Notes: generated by a model from the sequence alone, not told the origin. A stretch of DNA of 64,000 nucleotides from Symbiodinium natans (GCA_905221605.1 CAJNDS010002512.1:1186360-1250359); one strand, 5' to 3'. Positions 13,201-24,800 are shown, numbered from the stretch's first letter. Made by a program: numbers and translations.

Positions 13201-14915
13201 CTAGGCGGCGAGGAGCAGAAAGAATCTCTTTCTGGTGCATGGCGAACTTCACGAGCAGTATGAGCAATACCACAATACAGCAGTCATGATGTGATCCTTG
13301 ATGTCTTCGCCTACACCCAAATTTGTGTAGATCCGGAAATCCTCGGCCCAAAGCCTAGTCACCATGACCGCCGTAGCACCGAATGAATTGAGAGCTGGGT
13401 CGTAGCATGAAGAACACTTGGTACGAAGTAACAATTATAGCAGTCTTCGTGTTGTGAAGTTTCGCGGCTGTAAGAAACATGACTGGTACATATCGGTTTA
13501 AGAATGCACCCACACAAAGCTCCCTCTTGCTCTGCTGCGGTCCTACGGAGTCCATGCAGCAGGATTTTCAGACAAAGCGCATGCAATAGCCAATGGGACT
13601 CTGAAGCCCACCAACTTGGAGTGTCTGGCTACAAAAGTGAGAGGCTGAGTGGATTTTAAGGTCTCACTGGATAGCAAAAAGCGGCATCCACCTTGGTTTC
13701 GTAATGTTTCGTTTCTAGTCTTTTTGCTGATGCGTAAATCTTTGCATGAGCGTCCACATTGGGGTGATGTGTTTCCCTTGTAGGTCATCGTTGGTTTTTT
13801 GGTTGGCGTGCGGCAAGTTTGTGCTTTTGTTCGCATGCTGCTCTTCGACTTACGCGTTTTCAGAATTTTGTCCACGTCTTGTGGTCCATAGGATATAGAT
13901 GATATACAGCTTGACTAGCTCCGGCGTTCTACCTTTGACATGTTTGCTTGGGTTTCGTGGTTGTTGTCTTTTTTGATTGCACATCGAGGACTATCGGCCA
14001 CGGGGGTCAGCCGCCCGCCACTCCCCTCAGCCACCTCCATGAAGCCAAGCCAAGTCATCCATGTCGATGCTTCTTTTCCGAGCCTGAAAAGGAGGCATTA
14101 GCTGTCAAGCGGAGATGGGCCTCGCCTGTAGGCGTGATGCATCTCCGGGGGCCCGCCCGGACCATCGACGTGGCCTGCGAGGCGGAGGCACGCCCCAGTC
14201 AGACATTTTCTTAAACTTTTCTGAAGGCAATTTAGTCGCTTAAGTCGATGATGAATGACAAAGAACGGCCAGACTGCACCAACTCTGTCAGAGCTTTGAG
14301 TGCTGTTTGTGAAAGGTTCGACATTTTTCCGAGTCTGCATGTAGGGCGGTAGTAGACACGAGGAGAACCGCCGGATGAAGGCAAAGTTGGCACAGATGGA
14401 GACTCAGGACACCCACTGCTCCTGGTAAACTTCCCCCACATGATCCCAGATGGTAAGTGCATGCACCCCACGTGCGCCGGTTCGCTGGAAGGGCGTACTG
14501 ACTGACTCGAAAGCCCCTTCGGATTTCTGCAGGATCGTCAGATGGCGCTGCTTTTGCGTTCGATGGCTTGGCAGCTCACGTAGCTTGGAACTGCGCTCCT
14601 GACCGGCTGCCCCCAAAACCCGAATGGACTTTGGAAAGATCGGTCAACAGGGAAGAACCTGGGATTCCAGAGAGGATACGGATGAGTACGGGTGCAGGGT
14701 TTCAGACAAGAACTTTTTACGTTTTTGCTCTAGCTAGCAAACCCTGAGTAAGGTTCCTAGCCCGACTGGCCTCCAACTCTGATGCCCACTGTTCCAGCTG
14801 CGAAAGTCGAAAACCGAAGACGAGCCCACACCATCCTCAAATCCGTCCTTGTGCAGTATCCAGGCAGATTGATCAACGTATGGAAGACCTGCGCACTGAG
14901 GGAGGCGAGGGTTGA
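1218..14915 (+). CDS. Voltage-gated ion channel with EF-hands (six-transmembrane class), multi-exon
   Basis: This is a membrane channel gene assembled from 23 short exons whose reading phases join without conflict. Exons: 1247-1328, 2590-2652, 3272-3325, 3747-3797, 4081-4161, 4335 to about 4444, 4640-4680, 5279-5326, 6393 to about 6452, 6950-7000, 7987-8027, 9488-9536, 9657-9678, 10234-10279, 10801-10862, 11420-11454, 11629-11669, 11963-12039, 12157-12178, 13079-13141, 14132-14181, 14533-14573 and 14864 to 14915. Together they give S1-S6, a pore loop, a cytoplasmic helix, two EF-hands and a helical tail, roughly 400 residues. Every acceptor is AG followed by G. Donors are mostly GC, some GT, two GA. 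An ATG at 1218 lies in frame with S1, but I do not trust it as the true start, since an N-terminal domain may lie upstream. The in-frame TGA at 14913 is the likely end unless that exon splices on. By family knowledge such channels open on depolarisation and are tuned by calcium; ion selectivity cannot be read here. Confidence 0.82.
1247..4444 (+). CDS. Channel exons for the voltage-sensor domain (S1-S4)
   Basis: The S1 exon (1247-1328) reads FEAFFAAALLSNALFIGTW, ending at a GC donor. Exon 2590-2652 is the S1-S2 linker, ending EHGLFLGIFE at a GT donor. Exon 3272-3325 is S2 (VLFLVELLMRMGAQG), with the conserved acidic residue followed by an Arg. Exon 3747-3797 gives AFFCSHDRIGLFWNYLD, the usual aromatic approach to S3. 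Exon 4081-4161 is S3 (VLVGISIVETVLVLAL), with a GTGAGT donor. Exon 4335 onward is S4, with Arg at every third position from LRTTRIVRL to MRAVR. All five junctions before S4 are phase 0. The S4 exon end is uncertain: a GT donor after 4413 or so would remove the last Arg, while a GA donor near 4444 keeps it. There may be one more small exon between 1328 and 2590. Confidence 0.8.
4640..10279 (+). CDS. Channel exons for the pore domain (S4-S5 linker to S6)
   Basis: Exon 4640-4680 is the S4-S5 linker (AVRRSMPSIQHALE). Exon 5279-5326 is S5 (KALAWSLILLLLMIYV). Exon 6393 to about 6452 continues LGILLTDATMAHMISY. Exon 6950-7000 is the turret (IPDRSSDDVLYNHFGSV). Exon 7987-8027 is the pore helix (HLSMHTLFHSITG). 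Exon 9488-9536 carries GLDWSTMADALARLNW, so the filter region reads SITGGLDW. Exon 9657-9678 is only 22 nt (IWVYLFT). Exon 10234-10279 is the end of S6 (AYIAFCAFAVLNVMTG). Junction phases agree throughout: 0 to 2, 2 to 2, 2 to 2, 2 to 2, 2 to 1, 1 to 2, 2 to 0, 0 to 1. The turret contains several Asp residues. The GG-x-x-W filter is typical of channels I associate with dinoflagellates, but its ion preference is not known to me. Confidence 0.8.
8340..8760. other. AT- and purine-rich intron segment with repeated AAGG/CCTTT motifs
   Basis: This is a stretch inside the long intron between the pore-helix exon (ending 8027) and the filter exon (starting 9488). It is rich in short words such as AAAGG, GGCCTTT and TTTCAAA on both strands and contains a perfect hairpin. 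No exon was seen in it. Part of an intron-borne repeat is one possible reading. Confidence 0.35.
8562..8587. repeat. Perfect 11-bp inverted repeat with 4-nt loop
   Basis: TTTGAAAGGCC is followed by CCCA and then GGCCTTTCAAA. The stem is perfect over 11 bp. It lies inside a channel intron, so it could fold in the pre-mRNA. Nothing in the surrounding sequence shows that it is an intrinsic terminator or a mobile-element end. Confidence 0.8.
8897..8925. repeat. CT microsatellite
   Basis: A run of CT dinucleotides with two CCC interruptions, inside the same long channel intron. Confidence 0.85.
10801..14915 (+). CDS. Channel exons for the cytoplasmic EF-hand tail
   Basis: Exon 10801-10862 follows S6 directly (VFCQRATELAERDHEAQLVA). 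Exon 11420-11454 gives GLQIENERVRRE and exon 11629-11669 gives SRNLFRSFDVAKQ, the start of EF-hand 1. Exon 11963-12039 completes it (SLTLMEFELMF). That loop has Asp at position 1 and Glu at 12, but Ala at 3 and Gln at 5, so it is unlikely to bind calcium well. Exon 12157-12178 is a 22-nt microexon (VSDADAW). Exon 13079-13141 holds a canonical loop, DTDGDGDVTEED. Exon 14132-14181 gives VMHLRGPARTIDVACE, the segment that usually follows EF-hand 2 in this family. Exons 14533-14573 and 14864-14915 add a charged helical tail ending QIDQRMEDLRTE shortly before a TGA; these last two are less certain. Confidence 0.75.
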
Positions 14916-15039
14916 GGGTCGTTGCTCGTTGGTTTGTCTAGAGCTTGACCTAAAAAAGTGCAAAGTTGCGGAGCAGCTTTTTTTTGCACCAGTAGTTTCC
15001 TCCTACTCCTCTTCCTCCTCCCTTAGTTCATTGACGCTT

Positions 15040-16470
15040 AGTGCTACGCACGGGGTTTCGGGCACTGGTGGCCGAATTCTGACATCGGCTAAAGCAACCG
15101 AACTTGCCAACAAGTCATTCACACGTCAAGCAGTGCAGGCAGCAGATGTTCTTTCGCAGGCACGTGTGTAGAAGCCGGGTTCGTGTCGACCCTTAGTTGA
15201 ACAGCATGTCTGCAGGAGGCGGCGGGCCAGCCGAAGGCAAAGACGAGGAACCAAGCTCGCCAGGTGCTCCGGGTTAGGGCTCACTGGACAACCGGAAAAT
15301 GTCATGAAGGTTGTCAGGCAGTGCAGGATGTTGCGCAAATCTGCAGGGGGGAACCAAGATCCTCTCCCGAGCCAATCAGACTGCCCAAATGCCGCGTCCG
15401 TGCAGTGATTGCAAGCAACAGCTTATGTGAAGAGTTCGACATAAGATGCAGCATTGATAGCGTGGACCCTTGGTGCGACACACGGGTTCTGGGGCACTGG
15501 CGGCCAAACTCTGCCATCGGCTACAGAGACCGAACTTGCCAACATGCCATTCACATGTCAAGCATTTTAGGCAACAGGTGTTCTTTCGCCGGCACGTGTG
15601 TAGAAGCCGGGTGCGTCGCTGTTTCGACCCTTAGTTGACCAGCGTGTCTTAAGGATGCGATGGCCCAGCCCAAGGCAAAGATGACGAACCAAGCTCGCCA
15701 GGTGCTCCGGGTTAGGGCTCAATGGACAAGGCGGATAGTTTCATGAAGGTTGTCAAAGGAATGGCAAGCCAAGCTCAAATGTCTTCTCAACAGTGGCTTC
15801 GTCCCGAAGTCGAGACGTGCGTTTGCACCGGCGGCGCAGCAGGGGCACCCTTTCACAACCTAGATTCCTAGATCCTTTCTTCCGAGTGCATCAGACTGTC
15901 CGCACAGCATTCAACAGCTTAATTATTCGAAGAGCACAGGCTACAGCATTGATAGCTTGCTACACACGGGTTCTTCGGCACTGGTGGCCAAATCCTGTCA
16001 TTAGATAAAGTAACCGATCTTGCCAGCAAGCCATGCACACGTCAAGCAGTTCAGGCAGCAGGTGTTCTTTCGCAGGCACGTGTGTAGAAGCCGGGTGCAT
16101 CACTTTTTCAATTTTCAGTTGATCAGCATGTTTTCAGGATGCGGCGGGCCAGCAGAAGGCAAAGATGACGAAACAAGCTCGTCAGGCAGGTGCTCCGGGT
16201 TAGGGCTCAATGGACAAGGCGGATAACTTCATGAAGGTTGCCAAAGGGATGGCAAGCCCAGCTCAAGGGTCTACTCATCTTGGCGTTACGCCGGGTTTCT
16301 GGCGAAAACTAGAGCAATAGACTGGCCAACCATAGTATTCAGATGTTTTATCGCAGGCACGTGTGCAGCTTCCAAACCCCTCCTGCACCGGCACGACTGC
16401 AGGACGCGACAATCTGGCCGAAGGCCAAGATGCACAGGGTAGGGCTCTTTGTCAAGGTGGAGGGGGCTTC
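15040..16470 (+). repeat. Tandem array of a 0.43-0.48 kb unit (three copies plus a remnant)
   Basis: Equivalent landmarks recur at 15061, 15493 and 15977 (GGCACTGG followed by GGCC), giving spacings of 432 and 484 bp. Each copy then has CTTGCCA, a run ending GCACGTGTGTAGAAGCCGGG, a segment AAGGCAAAGA, and GGTGCTCCGGGTTAGGGCTC. A shorter fourth piece starts near 16345 (TTTTATCGCAGGCACGTGTG) and has only part of the unit. Copies 1 and 3 keep one frame open with equal length, ending TRQAVQAA, then VLSQARV, then a stop; copy 2 has a stop within it. The array begins just after the last channel exon. It may be a repeated exon, a decayed gene piece or plain satellite. I do not recognise the peptide. 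Confidence 0.8.
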
Positions 16471-17870
16471 ATGTTTTGGCCGATGAGAGTCTGCTGCGTC
16501 ACTGTACAATACTGCAGCTGCCCTGCGCAAACCCTATGCGATGGCCCAGCCATGGCTGGAAAACCCACACGACCATGAAAGGGGCTCAAAAGCCAAAAAT
16601 GGCGGTGGCAAGCAAGCAGATGCAAGCAGCACGAGAGATGCGATCCGATTCAAACTCCCAAGCCCCAAAACCCTGTGAACCTCAAAGCCCAACACCCTGG
16701 CCCTGGTGGTAGTGGTACCGGTCATAGTAATTTAAAACTTGCCTCAAACATCCCTGAACCCCAGAAGCCAACCCTAAACGCCAAAAGGGAGCAGCCATTC
16801 AGGATGCGAGGTTGTTCGGGAAGGATGGCTTAGCACAGTGGCTCGCAATCCCTGAGTGAAGCTTACAAGGTGTCATGGCTAGCGAAAAGGCCCAGCGACT
16901 CTGTCACGGGCAGGGCTCAGAACGAGATAGAGGCCACCCCAGCGCACCCAGATGAAGCAGTATGAAGCAGCGGCACTAGCAGGTACTAGCACGCATGGCA
17001 GCAAGAGTCAATTCCATTGTGGTGGACTGCAGCTAGCATCATGTGCTGCGTGCCTGTCAGGGCTGCCTCCTTCGCCCCAGTCGCCATCTTTGCGGTTGCC
17101 TTCCCGGCTCGTTTCGGGGTGCGCGGGAGATTTTCAGCCTCACTGCTTTATGGCTTGCGCTGCTTGCCACAAGACAATAAAAAGAACAGCTGCCTTTTGG
17201 GGTGGTACAAGCTGCAGGTGGAGCATCATCGACCCAGACATAGTGTATCCGAAACAAAAACTCCAAGTCCCTTTCGCGGAGTTGAGCTTGCGAACATCCT
17301 TCGCGGAAGCTGGACCGTCGAGTGATCCGTTTGAGTGGTGCCAAAAGGCTTGCGGGAGCCCAGGCGGAAGGGTTGTTCCTCATGGCATGTTTTATATTTA
17401 TGCATCTCAATGTGTTTCAATTTCCAAAGTTTTCTGCGCCGGGTCGCTCCAAACAGAGGAGCTGCGTAGTTGCAAATACGACAGAAGTGGCGTCCAAGCA
17501 TCCAACAGCCTCAGGAGCTAGGCCTCGGCCGATGGGGGCCACCCGCATGACATGATCTCAGATGCATTCACAGCACTCATTCACTTCTTGCCCAGATGCA
17601 TCTTTAACTTGGGCAACTGAGATTTATTGCGATTTGTCTGTTTTGTCATCGTGCCCGCGCAATCCCGCGGCCGTACTGGTGGAAGCAAAATTTGGATGGA
17701 TGCTGTTGGTTGGCTTCCAGAGTTCAAGATTCGGCGTTGAAATATGTTGAAGCAGTTCTTTGAAAGAGAGTGCGAACTCGTTTGAAAGCAGACTTGGTTT
17801 CAAAGGCCCTGCAACAACAGTTGTGCCTTCCCTAAAGCTAATCATGCAAGTCTGCACTGGTTTTGTCTGG

Positions 17871-17936
17871 GTGGGAGGGGGGGGGGGGTGCGAGGGAGGG
17901 GGGGAGGCGAGGTGGCGGAGAGGGGGGCAAGTCGGG
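17871..17936 (+). repeat. G-rich tract
   Basis: Mostly G with scattered A, T and C, including a run of more than ten G. It could form quadruplex structures, but no function is shown. Confidence 0.7.
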
Positions 17937-19284
17937 TGAAGGTGCGCCAGAATCAGGAGCAATCCTGTAGGATTCTGGAATCCGTTGAGGAAAACCAACA
18001 GTAACTCATCTGGAGCCCCCAGCAAGGTTGGCATCTCCATCCTCCCCAAAGGGTACGCCTGTATTCCTGTTGGACCCGGCTGAAACGACCTTCCAGGCCT
18101 TGGCGAAGTGATGTGGTCAATGATTCAGGGACGTTAGGGTTTAATCAGGGTTTTAAGGGTTTTTAGCTTTTAAGGTTTTTTGGTTTTGTTTAGGGCTTTT
18201 TGGGTTTGTAGGGTTTAGGCAACCTTTCACTTTGTTTGGATCCTGGCATCAACGCCGTGTAAACATGTCCGCTAATCCGCCCAGTAGGAGTAAGGCTTCA
18301 GGTCTTAAGGCTTGATGAATGCAGCCGTGTGTAGATACCCAAAGAGCAACTTAAGCTTTCTGGAGAGCTTGTTCGGTAACAGCTTAGAGAAGTGCAACAA
18401 TACAGTCCGGAGAAGCTATGCCACGAGCAGTTGCAAGAACACTTCTCAGCACAGACATGAACCGCTATGGCGCCAACGTGCAACAAGTTCTCATCCTGGC
18501 CTTGCCTCGGAAGAAGCTCAGTAGTACCTTAACCTCAACTCAAGCCTGTCTGCAGCCGTGGCAACGCCCTTGGCATCCCGGACTGATGGGGTTGGCTGGA
18601 CTTGGGGTTTTGAGAGTTGAAGAAGAGCAGGAGGTTTGCGGGGCATTGCGGGGCTTGCGCAGATAGGCCGCTAGCAAAGCAGGCCGCATCCCAGCGTGTG
18701 CAGCAGCAGATTGAGCAAGCATCTCGGCAGAACCAGCGTTTAGCAATTTAGAGTTTTGAGTCGCTGTTGCGATTCTCACTTGTAGGTGCAAGTCTTGTCT
18801 GACATATCCATTATCCATGGCCTTTACTCAACAGTCCACACGGGGATGGGGGGAGGGGCGTGGCTTTGCTGTTGGCTTCAATTAGGGTGCGACTCTTTAA
18901 AGCACCAAAGCCCATAACCATCGCACGGGGGCGTAGCGTGCAGATGAGATTTGGTTGAACGCATGCTCGAGTCGGTTTTTAACTACGAGGCCCCTCATTG
19001 ACGATTGCTATAGGGATGCTTTTAAAAACATGCTTTTGCGACAGTCAGCGCCCAAACCATGCTTGAAGCTTTTTGACAAAATCTCGTTTGCAATGTGACT
19101 TTCAAACCCAAAGACCCAACATCACGGAAAAAACTCCCCGTCCTTCCCTGCTGGTTACAACCACCAGACAAGCACCATGAGCCTTTCATAAGGCTGATGT
19201 CTCAGCTTAGGAGCGATTGTTGAAGTGGGATTTCGACCTCCACTACGACGTGGATCCGAGAATGGCGTCGCTGAGCTCCAGCCC

Positions 19285-19303
19285 GCCGACCGGAGCGGTC
19301 GGC
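19285..19303. repeat. Short perfect inverted repeat
   Basis: GCCGACCG, loop GAG, CGGTCGGC. It lies inside a mildly exon-like frame (19209-19335). It is probably just a stable hairpin by chance, but it is exact. Confidence 0.7.
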
Positions 19304-21758
19304 GGAGTGACCGGAGGCCCGAGGGAGGGTTGAAAAAGACCAGTGCTCAGGCTTTCGGCCGCCTTTCGGACCTTCGAAATCGTGTTGTTGATATTGTGCT
19401 CGGGCTTGGTTTCCGTTAAGAACGCGCAAGGATGGCATAATCACATCCCTGCAAAGTCTCGCGCTGGTGTTGCGGGATCCGCTTGCAAAAGGCTTCACCT
19501 GTTGGCTAGTCCACATGCACCGACGCCAGACATAGCTCCGTGCTTCAAAAGGGCTGAGTTGATTTCAGGTTTCAAGTTGCAGTCAGTGTTTGTGTTCCTG
19601 CAGCAAGCCGCTTACTGCCTCAGCTGATCTTTAACATCAGCAGCACAACTTCCTTAACTCGCTGTAAAGGATCAAAATTTTGTTGACGTTTCTGAAAGCT
19701 CAAAACCCGAACGCACATGACGCCGGCAGCTGACCTAAGCTGCAGAAGCAAAGCAACACTTCTGAGTACTTCCCCCCAGCTCGCCAGGGGTTGCTGAGCC
19801 GTGGATATGAGAATAGCCATCCTGTGAATCAACCGAGCCCGACACCATTTTTTTGTTTGGCATACCGCTAAGGAACTCCGCTCTACAGACACGTACATTT
19901 CTGTTCAACTTTGTGAAGCAGACCGGAATCTTGCAGCGTAATCTTGCCATCCTACGAAGCGCTGCCACCCCGATCGAAACTCGGAATCCCTTCAACCAAA
20001 ATCCGAAAACAAAATACTGTTAAGGTTTCTAGACCCTACACTATCCTTGCGCATCTTGAAAGAAACCTTTTCAACCCTGGCCGCCGGACCCGAGAAGCAT
20101 CACCTCTTCTTCGTTCAAACAGAAGTCGGGTGCGGGAACCTTAAGTCCTGCCTAGCCTGACTGATGCGAAACAATCTCGCGCAATCCTGTATGAATTAAA
20201 AGCAGGAACTAAAGCCCAGCCTCCGCCACGAGCAAAACCTCATGTTGGCAAGGGTTCTAGGAAGCCCCAAAATAAACCTTAAACGGAGACGGGGGAAGGA
20301 ATCCGTGATCTCAAAAGAAAACCGGCTGTTCCTCGACATGAATCTCGGATGGTTCGTTCAATTTCGGTCTGGATAGCCGTCGGCATTCGTCGACATCCTG
20401 AGGTCCACATGAAGCCCACCGCCGCCAGAAAGTTCTGATGGGGGGGGGTGGGGGGGGGCTATCCGCTTCTTCGGGTTCGATGTTTTCGAGGCCAGGGTGG
20501 CTGCCTACATCCACAGAGGTAGAACATCGACTTCGAGCAACATAAGGGGCTGTGATGTTACGCAGCACTCTCCGGTGCTCGGAGTCACTTTTCCCAAGCT
20601 TCGGCGAGCACTGAAACTGACCATGACAGACGATGACGATGACAAACTACAGAGGGGTCCAGTCCAGCCTTTGAGGCCGAAACTTTCGCGGAATGGGTTT
20701 AGAAGTTCGGGTGTGGGATGTTTTTGCTGCTTAATTACATCTGCTTCCTGCGTGCCAATCATATTCCTGTTGCCGCATGGCGGGGATAGTTTCGGACATC
20801 TTAATGAATCCTCATACAATTCAGCTGGAGCCACACACGCACACACCACGGCCGCAGGGACAGTCTGCAACGGTTGCCCAGGCCCTTCATGGTGCAGACG
20901 TCACTGAAAGCCCACGCCCATAAACGAGATGCGATTGTCTTCGGGCTCACACATGCTAAGGAGACAGTCTTCCTGTTGGATTCCCATGGTCCGTGCTTGG
21001 GCCTTCCCTCAAACCATAAAGAGTTGCTTCTTCGCTTCCTTTTGGAGTCCCATTGTCCTTGTGGCTTCCAAGGGATTCCAAGGGCTTCCAAAACAATCCT
21101 TCGGGGGTGTATTTACGGATCTGAGATGTGTTCGCCCCCAAGGATGGGGATCAGAATGCGACAGCCCATCTCAGACCCCTTGCTTCAGATTTGTTGGGAT
21201 GGCCCATGGGTCTAAATTGTGGTCTGGGTTTGTGACGTTGGCAGCAACCCTAAATAACACATCTCAGACCCTGACCACCCACTCGATCGCTCTCTATCTC
21301 TTGTGCTTAAGAGCAAGTGGGGCCGGGCTCACGCATACAATCGATCTTGGCAGCCAATTGAGGCATTTGGTGCCCACCCCCACCCAAAGTGAGGGCATGA
21401 AACCATGACGGACAGCGGCACAGTTGCAACAGATATGGTTTTGGGTTAAGCTTGCGTTGCGGGCAAGCATGATATCTTTATTATAAAATTTTGAAACAAC
21501 AATCTTCATAACCTTAGTTGAACCGCCCTGAAGCCTCGATAGCCAAAACCCAAGTTGGTTTGCAGGTGCTGCCGGGTCAGACTTCGGTTCTCACCGGCCC
21601 CTGCCTTGGACGGGCTGTTGACGTGTTTAATTTGGACTTTTCAGGCCGGAACCCTGAATACGCAGGCGTCCCCTGCTTCGTAGTTCTGTGTAACGACTTG
21701 ACCGGCGGAGCTTCGATTTATGCACCGGTGTTCTTGGTAATAGGGCAGGTCACAGTCT

Positions 21759-21869
21759 TCATCTACTAATTGCTTAAGAACCCCCAAAAACTAAGTTCTT
21801 CCTTACTCAGGGTAATATAGGGATTATTGTTATTTATTCTTTTGGGGTTCTTAAGCAAATAGTAGTCAT
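21759..21869. mobile_element. MITE-like element, copy 1 (with TCAT target duplication)
   Basis: The element spans 21763-21865 (103 bp). Its left end reads CTACTAATTGCTTAAGAACC and its right end is the reverse complement of CTACTATTTGCTTAAGAACC, so the ends form a terminal inverted repeat of about 25 bp including the following C/A run. It is flanked on both sides by TCAT (21759-21762 and 21866-21869), a 4-bp target-site duplication. The interior is AT-rich and holds GGTAATATAGGGAT. It has no room for a transposase, so it would be a non-autonomous DNA element. Copy 2 is at 35900-36044 in the opposite orientation. Confidence 0.85.
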
Positions 21870-24800
21870 CTTGCAACAGCTTGGAGATCTTAGATGGCAG
21901 AAGTTGACACGCTTACCTCGCTCTTCCAGGTGTCGAGAAAGGAGTTGTGTTCTTTTGAGATGCTGTTGTGTGTTTGATGTGTTCATTCTTTGTAGTACGG
22001 CGGTTAGTAAGCAGGAAGGATGCACAAAAATAGCATCCAGAACAAAATTTGTTGTACAACACTTAGCAGCTAGCTTCAAGCAGTCGGTAATTCATGTTTC
22101 GTATTTTGTTTTTTCACCAGGTATGTAACATAATCTGTATCTGATGTTTTTCTGTTTGTACCACACACACACAAAAAAAAACTACAAGACCTAAACGATG
22201 TTCTCGTTTAACGTTGACGAAATGGAGATTTTCCTATTGAAGCCCACAGAGCAAATCAACCAAGACATTTGTCGGTGAGCAACTCAGAACGCAGATGCTT
22301 TCCTGCTTAGAAATTTGAGGAATAAAGGGTCGTATCGAATCGAAGTATGGAGGAACTGCAAGCTTCATACAAAAGTATAAAGGGAAGAGATTTGACATAG
22401 AATATACAGGAAATGGAGCTGTTAGTATGAAAATGTTTCAGGAACGAGTTGAGTTGAACAACACAGAGGAAATAGCGAAGCAGACGCGCGGAAACCCCGA
22501 CAGGGCCGCCGGTCGCGCGATGGGCAATGCGCTCGACGCCTCTGGGCGAGAGCCGCAAAACCTCAAACACAAACCGTCACCGCCCCCCCCCCCCCCCCCC
22601 TCCCTTAGTTCCGTGCTCTTTGAAAATCCGCTAAGCTGCAAGCAGTCTGTCGCAAGCAACACTGTCCCGCATCAGACACAAGGCCCCGGCAGAGACGCCA
22701 TTGAGTGAAAGGCTTTTCGATTTCGTCGTGCTAGATGACTCGCCTTGCCTTATTCCCACGGCTCCTGTTCATGTGAGGTTGTCGCTTTGTAGGTCTTATG
22801 ATGTTTCGACACAGGTATGCTTTGTGAGTAATGTGCGATAATGTGCGTTTCACCGCTGTGCGTCGTTTCTGGCTGTGTGCCAACGGCCGTCACAAGATGC
22901 GACGGCATTTTGCCAAGTGGTCAACACGACCAAAGGCCAGACAACGTTGCGCTTTGGAGTATTTCCGCGGCCTCGGGCCTGGGAGCTTAGGTCCTGGTGG
23001 CCCAGTCGTCTTAGCATTCACGTTATTTGTAAAAATTTCGATCTCTTTCCTAGGAAACCTTTGAGCTGAGCTCTCGACATGTTGTGGTTGTACCTTGCTT
23101 CATGGGAGGACTGCCTAAAGCATGGGCAGGGTTGAATCAACATCAAACTGCGCTGCTCAAAAAAAAGGGCGACAGCTGGCAGTAGCTCGGCCAACATTTT
23201 GCAAACCTCCCCAGCCTCCTGGAGCTTTTCAAGCAAGGTATGTACCTACAAGCGGCCCAAGTCCGGGAAAGGAGGGACGACTCCGCTGGACCGGGGCAAG
23301 CGAAGCAATTGGGCTTCATTTTGTAGACGGCCTCAGGATGTAGGGTTCAGGAGTTGATGGAGGGGCGTGCGCAAAGCAGTGGTGATGATACCACGTCGTT
23401 GCAGAACTGCCGTTTACTTGAAGATACAGGTGTCTGGTGGCGAACATTCGAATTGTTGGGTCCGAAGTGGGCATGAAGAGAATGCACGAGTCAGCTCAGT
23501 ATATGCTATGTACGACTGGATGCCTTGTGCTTGGTTTAGGTTAGCCCACAGTGCCAAGCTAGACATCACCAGGGTCAGAGATCCCTAACCTTCAACTGCA
23601 TACGCTACTGTACCGTTTTCAATGTGAAACGCCCATGAAGCTTTGAATCGACATTCCAAATCGTCGTCGATCTTGCATCCGAGACATCCGACTTGTCAGC
23701 ATTCCTCATTTCATCTCATTTCGCCCGGAGGAACTGAAGCTATCCAAGTCTGTGACGCTGTCGCTACCCGGCTGTGGTGATGAGTGCTCGTGCCCCTATC
23801 TGGGGCTTCCAGAGAGGACATGCCTACAGGCCTGCAACCTTCAGCATGCTCAAATGCAGGCATTTTGTTCAAACAACCCTGCTGCCATTGCCCAAACTCC
23901 ACATCCGACCTTTCCGAAAAGTCTCCATATTCCTGAACCCAAGACCCCAGGTCCGCATGTCCTACAACCCCCAGCACATCCTGACCCAAGGATTCTGCAG
24001 CAGCGCGGGATTAAGCCGCCACCGGATTGGTCACACACGGACCTGTGATTTGAGTTTCTTCAGGTGCAGCAGTGGTGGGGCAGTGGTGGGGTTCATGGGT
24101 GCCAAAAGGGCACCACTATGCACCACCTCGAACACATAAACACGTCTGACCTTACTAAGCCACTCAGCGCCACATAGCTACTCAGCCAGGTAAGTTTGAA
24201 GTCAGACGAGGGTCCCAATGTTCAGGGGATCTGGCTAAGCAGTCCAAGGGAAAGGATTTAAGGTCATTTTCCTAGTTGTGAGGTAGATCGGGCCGGGCGC
24301 ACTTTCAAAGCCTGCTGGCATTGTATTGTTCTTTTATGTAGGGACTTTGCGCCCACAAGCAGCCGTTCAGAGAATACCATTTCGCTTGGACATGAGGAGG
24401 TGAACAGACACGTGCAGTGGCTATTGGCAATAGTGCCACGTCGCAGTCTTGTGCCCTTTACGCTGCGTGGTCACATCGCGATGCGCAGCAAAAGGACATG
24501 AAAAAGAGCGGGGTGGATGCCTTGACGTTGCAGCAAACAGCTTGGCGCTATTGGGTCAGGCTCAGGGTCTGCCTTACCGCACAGGACTATCCTGAAAGAA
24601 GTGGCAGCAAGACGGCCAAACGAGTTCCTTTCCAAAGCTGTTTGGCGTAAGGCATGTCTACGGGCTGGATACTCGATAGTTGCAAGGGCTTGGGTTTGGG
24701 GATGTGCTGGTACTGGCGCTCGTAGGGCTTAGTTGGCTTTGCAAGCCAGAGGTCAAAGCCTTCTCTCTGGACCTCAGAGACTTTATGGCCGCGCGTGGGC

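Larger units (their letters stand above)
16471..21750. other. Long stretch with no recognisable gene
   Basis: No family-level exon was identified. Some open pieces look mildly exon-like: 18670-18755 (+), a Gln-rich helical peptide KQAASQRVQQQIEQ after an AG|G acceptor; 19209-19335 (+), a frame ending in GAVGGVTGGPREG and a stop; and 16952-17521 (+), a 190-codon frame with no features I know. There is a G-rich run at 17871-17936 and degenerate TTTAGGG-like text at 18130-18225. Dinoflagellate exons can be as short as 22 nt, so genes could be hidden here. Confidence 0.35.
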
